Shown here one piece after another: positions 1 to 6,503 of a stretch of 13,368 nucleotides of DNA. The position numbers were made by a program, and so were the translations under genes. Position 1 is the stretch's first letter. The number at the start of each line of letters is the position of its first letter. Below the pieces are notes generated by a model, which was not told the DNA's origin, did not search any database, and saw only the letters and a list, made by a program, of their open reading frames with translations. Source of the DNA: Obelidium mucronatum (lineage: Eukaryota; Chytridiomycota; Chytridiomycetes; Chytridiales; Chytriomycetaceae); NCBI GenBank assembly GCA_025765595.1, contig JAIVFH010000593.1, forward strand, positions 1 to 13,368. Direction: 5' to 3'.

Positions 1-74
1 TCAATGTTCATCATCTTTCTGTAGTTTTGTCTTGGTGGCTGTGTTTGTGGTGTTTGTGGAGGGGTCCCCGTCAT
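1..74 (-). CDS. Possible 5' end of a minus-strand gene, cut by the window edge
   Basis: An ATG at 74..72 opens a frame that stays open to the left edge (24 codons). It encodes a Pro/Gln/Thr-rich start (MTGTPPQTPQTQPPRQN) followed by a basic stretch. Disordered P/Q/T-rich N-termini are common in fungal regulatory proteins. The ATG is preceded on its own strand by a T-rich tract, as at the 5491 gene. The frame is short, so it could be chance. No function can be assigned. Confidence 0.25.
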   Translation of the reverse strand, partial: MTGTPPQTPQTQPPRQNYRKMMNI

Positions 75-150
75 AAAATAAAAAGAAAAAAAAAGAAAAA
101 AAAGAAAGCAGAAAGCAGAAAATGAAGGAGAGAATGAAACAAAGAATAAA
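75..150. repeat. A/G-rich low-complexity tract
   Basis: The plus strand is almost pure purine here: runs of A broken by single G, then a GAAAGCA unit repeated (gaaagcagaaagcagaaa, about 105-122). On the minus strand it is a pyrimidine tract just upstream of the possible start at 74, so it could be promoter or leader sequence. It could equally be simple-sequence filler beyond the decayed transporter copy. Confidence 0.5.
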
Positions 151-317
151 CGAGTGATGTAGAATTGTTTAGGTAGATGTGTGTTGATGTGGTTTTGATT
201 TTTTGGAAGGTGTGGTTGCTCATGTTATGCATCCCCTAGTTGGCGTCTTTGGTTTCGGGTTAGTGGGTAGGGCTGCAGTTTGCGCAGCCGAGACAGACAG
301 TAGTAAGCCTATGGTTA

Positions 318-915
318 TTAAGCCAAGGGCCGCACCTGCACACAACAATACCCACCAGAAAGAAGAGATCCCACTTTGAAAACCAACACGGCAAACAAAA
401 ATGTAATTTTACGTCCAAAGATATCTAAGGAGAGGTGGCACCGCCATGGCAATGAATACAATTGGAGGTTTCAACAGGTGACTCACCGGCAAACTTTCCG
501 TAGACAAGACCCATCGGCGCAGCAGTAAGTAGGCGCTTCCTTGATAGTTAGTAATATTTAAGTCAGTGAAGATCTTATTCTGTCCGGCCTCAGTCTCACC
601 AATCCAAGCAATGAGTTCTTGGCACCCAAATTCCTCCACAACAGCTTTCAACGCTGTTGCAACAATTGTTGGATCAATCAAGGCAAGCATGATCGCAAGC
701 ATCAATCCAATCATTACCAAGATAAATGCACTTCAACTGAGAGGAACCCGCACTTCAGTTGTTGGGTCCACAGCCTCAGCGACTTCGAAGATCTCCAACA
801 AGGAATCCTGTGATTATGCTTCATTTAAACCCTTTGATTCGTTTGTTGCAGATGCAGCTAGGAAGTCTTCTGTGTGTGGCTCAAGGGGAATGGCCTCTGT
901 GTCAGTGGTAGGCAT
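318..915 (-). pseudogene. Decayed, 3'-truncated DHA2-type MFS transporter
   Basis: From an ATG at 915..913 the frame has an in-frame TAA at 814-816 (codon 34) and TGA at 733-735 (codon 61). The TGA sits where the 3354-5276 paralogue has CGA (Arg) in VPLTRSQFILV, so it looks like a C-to-T nonsense change. After it, homology is clear: IGLMLAIMLALIDPTIVATALKAV (TM1 and the LDxTIV motif), then WIG. A 60-nt intron (540-599, with CTAAC) follows and joins to SAYLL. Four bases are missing after SAYLL, shifting the frame. Homology resumes as APMGLVYGKFA, passes a second intron (425-486, 62 nt) and continues as DIFGRK (motif A) and LFAVLVFKVGSLL to about 354. It then ends at a TAA (318-320). The other helices expected of a 14-TM protein are absent. 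Only 62 bp separates the old start from the next gene's stop. A much revised functional gene model is unlikely, because no intron removes either stop. Confidence 0.85.
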
Positions 916-970
916 TTTTATGACAGTTTTAATTTAGGTAAAGTGGGTGAAAAAAGTGGATCAAGATTTT

Positions 971-976
971 TTTATT
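971..976 (-). terminator. AATAAA poly(A) signal of the 978-2955 gene
   Basis: The minus strand reads TAACAATAAAAAAATC, placing an AATAAA hexamer 2 nt after the stop codon. The broken MFS copy starts only about 60 nt further on, so transcription would have to end quickly here. Confidence 0.5.
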
Positions 977-977
977 G

Positions 978-2955
978 TTAAACTGCCAATGCAACCTCCT
1001 TTCCTTCCTCGATGCGGTACTCTTTGATCAGAAATGCCATGACAAAAATAATCACAGGGTAGGCTAAAAGCGACAAGTAAGACACTTTGAATGCACCGTT
1101 AAACACCCGAATCAAGTCAGCATTCGCTTCAGCTCCATTAGAAAGAAATGTAACGGATGTGAGCAATTGTGAGAGCGCAAGAACATCTGTGGCTTGAATA
1201 TCAATGCCTTTATCGTGTAGTTGCGACAAGGCATTCATCAAAGTTGGATAATTGACAATGTCATTAGCAATTAAATTGTTGAACAAGGCACCTGTGATTG
1301 CAATTCCGACTGCCCTATAGTTTGAACCATGTAACCATGTATTATTAGTGATTGTCTATATCCATGCGATTGACCCCTTACCCTCCAAGTGGAACCGCAG
1401 TTTGAGCCAAACCAGTTGCGATTGCAAGATATTCTTCAGAGCATGAAATTTGTGCTGCCGCAATGCAGGTTTGAGTAACAAGACCGGTACCGACACCAAA
1501 AATGAAGAGGTAAAAGATTTGTTGGACAAGGTATGAGGTGCCATCCAAGGTGCTAATCAATGAGATTCCAGTTATCATGAATATGGGAGCCATAAAGTAT
1601 GTGTATCTGTAGCTTCCATTTGCGGACATAATGACGCCAGTTACGATACATAGAACAATGTGGCCAAACACAAGTGGGACTGCTTTCACACCTCCGACTG
1701 TCGCAGAATCCCCGTTCACGATCTGAAAGAACAAAGAAACTGGAAAAAGAAAGGAACTGAGTTAAGGGAAAAGCAGCTTTCCAGCTCATTCTTACTGTAG
1801 TAAATTGCACCAATAAAGGCAGCACCGATAGCTAATCCAGAAATAAGGATAGCTGTTATACTAGTGTTCGAAAAAAGACCAGGCGGAACAATGGGCTCCT
1901 TTGCCACTCTGCTTTCAACATAAGCGAACAGACTCAAAAGAATGGCCGTCAGGACATAAAGCAGAATAACTTGTGGAGAACTCCACGCCCAGACACTGCC
2001 GCCAAATTGAGTAGGTGTAATTAAGGCCGCGATAATGCAAAATGTAAGAAGTACACCAATGATGTCAATTCGTTTGCATTTCTCGGTGAAACTTCCAGTT
2101 GGCGTGGGAAGCCGGAGAGACCAAATAACAGCTGGAACGGCTATAGCTCCTATAGGCAAGTTGATATAAAAACACCTGCAACAGTACTTAGTTATATCCA
2201 AAATTTCACTGTTTGGGTGCAAGGTACCATCTCCAAGTGACGTGATCAGAAAAATAGCCTCCCACCAATGGTCCAATAATGGTGGCAAGACCATAAACAC
2301 CTCCAACAATTCCTTGATACTTTGCACGGTCTTTGTATTCTGCAATATCAGCGATGATGATGAAGGCAATCGTGAAGATTCCACCTCCGCCAATGCCTGT
2401 CCAAACCAAAAACGTTCGTTAGTTAACATTTAAATGAGTTCAGATATGCTAGGCATTACCGGCAATGGCTCTCCCCAAAATAAGCACCGACATATTTCCC
2501 GCTACACCACAAATCAAACTTCCGATCTCAAAGACCACCATTGTAAAAACAAACACGTATTTACGACCGAACAAGTCCGCTAGTTTCCCATACATAATTC
2601 CGAAAGGCGCACTGGTAAGCAAGTATGACGATCCAACCCAAGGAATCAAATCTTGCCTCCCAAAGTCCCCCACAACGGCTTTGAGTCTAGCCAATGGTAT
2701 AGTTATGGTAGGTGCATTATCTTTCTGGAAAACTTACGCAGTTGCAAGAATAGTAGCATCCAAGGAAGCCATAAGCACAGCCATAGCAAGACCAAGCAGA
2801 ACAGAGGTAAACTCTCTGCCGCTTAAGGAGACAGCGGGTCCCTTTTTAGCGTCAGTAGCAGTGCTTGCGACAGGATCGAGACGATTTGCCAAAGCCGTTC
2901 CGCCAGCTGCAGCCTCAGAGATGAGGAGGTCGGGTGGCATGGTGTTCTCAGACAT
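978..2955 (-). CDS. DHA2-type (14-TM) MFS exporter
   Basis: Six exons, complement(join(978..1314, 1382..1739, 1796..2175, 2228..2396, 2460..2686, 2738..2955)), join in phase to 1689 nt or 562 aa. The introns are 51, 63, 52, 56 and 67 nt, with GTAAGT-, GTAATG- or GTACCT-type donors. After a disordered N-terminus of about 48 residues comes TM1 with the 14-spanner motif LDATILATAL (near 64-74). Next are WVGSSYLL, motif A GKLADLFGRK (106-115), GRAIAGIGGGG, and RWCFYINLPIG at the exon 3/4 join. Later segments are YYISLFFQIVNGDSAT and a last helix near YPVIIFVMAFLIK. DHA2 proteins are plasma- or vacuolar-membrane H+ antiporters exporting drugs, toxins or basic amino acids; the substrate cannot be told from sequence. 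The length is normal. AATAAA lies 2 nt past the stop. It is in tandem with a paralogue upstream and a broken copy downstream. Confidence 0.92.
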
Positions 2956-3353
2956 CTACAAATTGGATCTGGAGAATTTTCTGATCCTGGGTTTTATGTC
3001 TTTTGAATTTGTCAACAGAATAATCATCTCTTCAGTGTTCTGAATTCGTCAACAGTTCCCACTTGTTTCGTATGCCGCCAAGTGCCACTGGCCGGCTCTT
3101 TACACCTTCCCCAGCGCTGCTGCGTGTGATGATTAATAATCGTTCTCAAGCGGCCCACAGGTTGGTATTAAGTTTGCCCACCGTTTTCTCCTACCAAAAT
3201 AATGTGCCGCCCACTTTTGACAGCGTCGGAGACATTATACTCAGGATCATTCGGAAAAGCACCGCGAAACATTTGTCGCAAACATCCGTTAATCAATACT
3301 TTTATATTTCGAAAGCAAAACCCAGTAAATAAAAAAGATGCAGAATATCGTGA
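2956..3353. promoter_or_regulatory. Intergenic region, presumed promoter of the 978-2955 gene
   Basis: About 400 bp lies between the start of one MFS gene and the stop of its upstream paralogue, both on the minus strand. I see no convincing gene. The plus-strand open frames here have no introns, no recognisable motif and no coding bias. The region should hold the promoter and 5' leader of the downstream exporter. The only structure I can point to is the 15-nt direct repeat at 3004-3055. Confidence 0.5.
3004..3055. repeat. Two direct copies of TGAATTYGTCAACAG
   Basis: TGAATTTGTCAACAG (3004-3018) and TGAATTCGTCAACAG (3041-3055) match at 14 of 15 positions and start 37 bp apart. They lie 49-100 bp upstream of the MFS start at 2955, where a tandem transcription-factor site would be expected. 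A regulatory role is inference. Confidence 0.5.
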
Positions 3354-5276
3354 TCATTTGTTCTCGACAGGCGGGGCTCTCATACTGAACTGCTTAATGA
3401 AGAAAGTCATACCCAAGATGGTGATTGGGTATACTAACAAAGTCAAATAAGCAATCTTGTACGCGTGATTGAATACTGCAATCAAGTCACTGTTGGCAGC
3501 GCTTCCATTCGCCAAAAATGGTATCGACTTGAGCATTCCTGATAAAGCCAACACCTCGGTGGGATGGGCTGGAATTCCGTGAGATTGGAGTTCTTTAACG
3601 GCAGCAACAAGGGCAGGGTAGTTTCCAACGTCGGATGAGATGATGTTGTTGAAGATTGTTCCAGATATGGAGACACCGAAAGCGCCACCTAGTGTCATGC
3701 AAGTTTGAGAGACAGCCGTACTGTAAACAGAAGATTTAAGCAAGCAAGCTTTCTCAGTATAACTCACTCACACTATGGCAATAAACTCAATAGGAACGGA
3801 CGCTTGGATAGCAAGAACTCTGGTTTGAATCATGGCTCCACAACCAATACCAAAGATCAAGAGGTAGAAAATCTTTTCGACAAGCAACGAATTGATATCC
3901 AGAAATGAAACTAAAACAGACCCAACAATCATAAATACAGGTCCAATGTAGAGGAAACGCTTGTAGTTTCCAGTTTTCGAAATATAGACTCCAGAAGTTA
4001 CTGTAGACCTTGTAAGAAACCCGACTAAAACCTTCCTAACACTTACTTGAAAGAATAACAACTCCAAAGACTAAGGGAATAGTCTTGATTCCAGCAGATG
4101 TTGCGGAGTCGCCGTTGACCACTTGGAAAAAGAGGGAAATGTAGTACACAGCACTGAAGAATCCAGCCCCCATACAGAAGGCAACAACCAGTAAAGCGGG
4201 AATAGAAGAATTAAGAAACATACTGGCTGGAATGATAGGTTCTTTCGCGATCTTGAGTTCCACATACGCAAACATGGCAAACAAAATCGGAGCCAAAACA
4301 AACAAAGCGACAGTTGGGCCTGAATTCCATTCCCAAATAGATCCACCAAGCTGAAGAGGTGTAATAATGGCAATAATAGCTGCAAACAAGGTAACAATTC
4401 CATAACCATCGATTCGTCGGACTTTAGCAGCCAAAGCTCCTTCAGGAATTGGGAAGTTCAAGAAGACAATAACAGTCCCGACAGTCACAACACCCAGTGG
4501 TAAGTTGATATAGAAGCACCAGCGCCAAGAGACATGGTCAGAGAAGGCTCCACCAATAAGTGGCCCAATAACTGATGAAAGTCCAAAGCAAGCTCCGATC
4601 ATTCCTTGAAACTTTCCACGGTCTTGGATGCTTACAATATCACTGATAATGATAAGAACACAACTGAAAATCCCACCACCGCCAACACCGGCAATTGCTC
4701 TTCCAAGAATCAAGGTTTCCATTGTTGGGGCAATTCCACACAAAAAGGAACCAATCTCAAATACAATCAGGGCAAATACAAAAACCCACTTTCTGCCGAA
4801 TAAATCGGCAAACTTTCCATATAGAGCGCCGAATGGTGCAGCAGTCAATAGGTAAGCGGACCCTTCAGTTATCATCAGTGGTGGTAGATGAGTAAGCCCA
4901 ACTCACCGATCCAGGGAACCAAGTCTTGGTGACCCAAATCTTGCACGATTGCTAATTATTTGGGATTGTACGTTTGTATTAGAGATTGCAAAGCAGCCGA
5001 GGCAAAGAAGAGAAACAAACCTTTCAACGCTGTTGAAACTATGGTCTGATCCAATGCGGCCATCATAATACCAAGCATCAAACCAATAAAAACGAGAATG
5101 AATTGACTTCGTGTGAGCGGAACCTTGATGCCAGAGTCGCTTTTGCTTGCAGCACCAGAATGGTCAATCTGGAGAGCAACATTCTCTAGTGTTTGAATAG
5201 CGACCGGCGAATCGCTTGAGGCGGCAGCTGAAACTAGAAGCCCAGATGCGGTGGTTTTTTCGTTGTGGGTTTCCAT
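3354..5276 (-). CDS. DHA2-type (14-TM) MFS exporter
   Basis: Five exons, complement(join(3354..3720, 3772..4000, 4047..4862, 4907..4951, 5021..5276)), join in phase to 1713 nt or 570 aa. The introns are 51, 46, 44 and 69 nt. The third intron (4001-4046) must use the acceptor CTACAG, because the nearer TACAAG would create a stop. The spliced product reads PLVFGVVILSITSG, which aligns with the paralogue. Features are a soluble N-terminus of about 53 residues, TM1 with LDQTIVSTALK (75-85), WIGSAYLL, motif A GKFADLFGRK (116-125), GRAIAGVGGGG (154-164), RWCFYINLPLG and FFQVVNGDSAT. The C-terminal helix YPITILGMTFFIK is followed by a short tail. The role is proton-coupled export of unknown small molecules across the plasma or vacuolar membrane. 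It is divergent from the small basic-protein gene at 5491, and the 214 bp between them must serve both. Confidence 0.92.
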
Positions 5277-5490
5277 GTTTCAAACAGGATTTTTTTGGAG
5301 AAGTTGATTGGAAATCGATTGAAATCAATGAGGTGATTTGCAATCGTAATGACACATCGAAAACAAATGTCCACTCGGATTATAATGTAGGGTTCGTTCG
5401 TTATCTTCGACTTCGGATGTCCATTGCTGACTGAAGATGCTGGAATTTGTATAGGTTTTATTTCTTTTTTTTTTTTTTTTTTCAATCAGC
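5277..5490. promoter_or_regulatory. Divergent promoter region with 18-T run
   Basis: This 214-bp gap separates the start codons of a minus-strand exporter and a plus-strand basic-protein gene, so it should carry both promoters. It holds a tandem near-repeat (GATTGGAAATC at 5306-5316, GATTGAAATC at 5317-5326) and an uninterrupted run of 18 T at 5465-5482. The run ends 8 nt before the plus-strand ATG. The T run followed by CAATCAG also resembles a splice acceptor, so a 5'-UTR intron ending at 5489 is possible. Confidence 0.55.
5306..5326. repeat. Tandem GATTGRAATC-like repeat containing ATCGATTGAAA
   Basis: Two adjacent near-identical copies lie 30-50 bp upstream of the MFS start at 5276. The junction sequence ATCGATTGAAA (5314-5324) also occurs within and just past the perfect palindrome at 11540-11555, in another divergent intergenic region. 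This could be a shared binding site; chance is not excluded. Confidence 0.4.
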
Positions 5491-5995
5491 ATGGTCAGTC
5501 AAACGTCAACACTATGGGAATCTAACGACCTCAACAACACAGGGTCGCAACGCCAAGTTCACGAAAAGGTTGACTAAGAAAGAAAAAGACAGTGTTCGTA
5601 TCACTGCCAACTCTGTGTCAAAGAATGCCTTGGGTTATGACCACGACACCAAGTCTACCTTGAAGAAAGCAGCTAAGGCTCTTGGTGCAAAAGAAGGGCT
5701 TAAGTCGGGCGGCGTCAAAACTACTCTAGGTCCAGCCGGTGGACTTCAGGGGAACTTGGGCTCGGATCCAACAAATGCACCAACAGCTCCCAATAAGAAG
5801 GACATATTCGCACTTGTGAACTTATCAATCAAGAAAAGCATCTCTAAAGAAGCGGGTAGTATGGATATTGACCTGCCGGTACCAAGGACGGGCAAGAAAG
5901 AGAAGGCTCCATATGTAACTGCAGGAATGGTTGATTATGTCGATCTCATGAACTCACGTAACCCCAAGAAACTCGTACGGAAACTGAAGAAATAA
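5491..5995 (+). CDS. Small basic lysine-rich protein, possibly nucleolar
   Basis: Two exons, join(5491..5493, 5543..5995), give 151 aa. Exon 1 is only the ATG. A 49-nt intron follows, with donor GTCAGT, a CTAAC near its 3' end and acceptor CACAG. Splicing gives MGRNAKFTKRLTKKEKDS in the frame that is then open to TAA. The start was chosen this way because the unspliced frame reads upstream into the poly-T leader, giving a run of Phe. The N-terminus and C-terminus (NPKKLVRKLKK) are strongly basic. The middle has a Gly-rich stretch and a short acidic MDIDLPVP patch. There is no signal peptide or membrane segment. The composition resembles ribosome-assembly or RNA-binding nucleolar proteins, but I do not recognise the family and that role is only a guess. 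AATAAA overlaps the stop (5991-5996). Confidence 0.8.
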
Positions 5996-6013
5996 AGTTA
6001 TCAGTAGCAATTT

Positions 6014-6023
6014 TTTATTTATT
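6014..6023 (-). terminator. Overlapping AATAAA signals in the convergent gap
   Basis: On the minus strand this reads AATAAATAAA, starting about 31 nt after the stop of the 81-codon frame at 6054-6299. It supports a minus-strand transcript ending here, convergent with the plus-strand basic-protein gene. Confidence 0.4.
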
Positions 6024-6053
6024 AGGTGTTTATGAGGCGACAATATGCATACA

Positions 6054-6299
6054 TCAAATTGAAAGAGGGTCAAGTTCAAAGTCCATCTTCAGACTGACAA
6101 GTGCGTTGATTCTAGATCGAAACTTTCCGGCCTTTGATAGAACCTTTTGTTGCTTTTGTTGTGTCCGGCATTTGGAGTCTCGACTGAGCATCGAAGACGA
6201 TAAAGAGGGATATTGGTACGTTTGAGACTCGGAGCCAGCCGTTAACCGCTCGGTACTGCTAGATTTCGAGAGCCTGCGGTATTGATGAATGCGGCTCAT
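6054..6299 (-). CDS. Hypothetical small Ser/Arg-rich protein
   Basis: This is an uninterrupted 81-codon frame from ATG to stop. It is Ser-, Arg- and Gln-rich in the N-terminal two thirds (SKSSSTERL, RTQQKQQK) and ends in a more structured-looking segment (INALVSLKMDFELDPLSI). No domain, signal peptide or membrane segment is visible. Support is modest: the frame is the longest in the gap between two firm genes, and AATAAA follows its stop at a sensible distance. It might be the last exon of a longer gene or a chance frame. No function can be proposed. Confidence 0.4.
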   Translation of the reverse strand: MSRIHQYRRLSKSSSTERLTAGSESQTYQYPSLSSSMLSRDSKCRTQQKQQKVLSKAGKFRSRINALVSLKMDFELDPLSI

Positions 6300-6503
6300 A
6301 ATTATTTCTTTTCTTTCAATGCATCAATATCATTGTTTCGTTTTGTCTTCGCAACCAGCCACACCAATGCCCAGGAGAACCAGCCACGTTTCTGGTTCAC
6401 TACCAAACCAGGACGAATCAAAAATAATAAGGTTCATTTTTATTAATATTCTATTTCTATCTCTCTAAAGAGGAGGTTCAATTTAATTCATCAAATAAAT
6501 CAC
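6300..6503. other. Short intergenic region, 3' flank of the channel-PX gene
   Basis: The gap holds an AATAAA on the minus strand (6439-6444), about 60 nt past the stop of the 6504-11421 gene. It also holds a 35-codon minus-strand frame from ATG 6437 to TGA 6330, with a hydrophobic WLVLLGIGVAG stretch. That frame begins just after the poly(A) signal and has no other support, so I do not call it a gene. Confidence 0.4.

Noticed and set aside
566..937. A 123-codon plus-strand open frame over the MFS fossil
   Set aside because: The minus strand carries clear MFS homology with introns, and the plus product shows no recognisable feature.
2465..3043. A 192-codon plus-strand open frame
   Set aside because: It lies opposite two exons and an intron of the minus-strand MFS gene, where the motifs LDATIL, GKLADLFGRK and GRAIAG are found. 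It has no motif of its own.
3063..3332. An 89-codon plus-strand frame between the two MFS genes
   Set aside because: It has no domain, no coding-like composition and no AATAAA at a sensible distance. It lies in what should be a promoter.
5447..5490. An upstream start for the basic-protein gene reading through the T run as poly-Phe
   Set aside because: A Phe run from a homopolymer is not credible for a basic soluble protein, and the ATG-intron model gives a clean N-terminus with a consensus branch site.
6319..6471. A 50-codon plus-strand frame in the gap downstream of the channel gene
   Set aside because: It is short, with a Phe/Ile/Leu-rich end caused by A/T-rich DNA. No splice extension with consensus sites was found.
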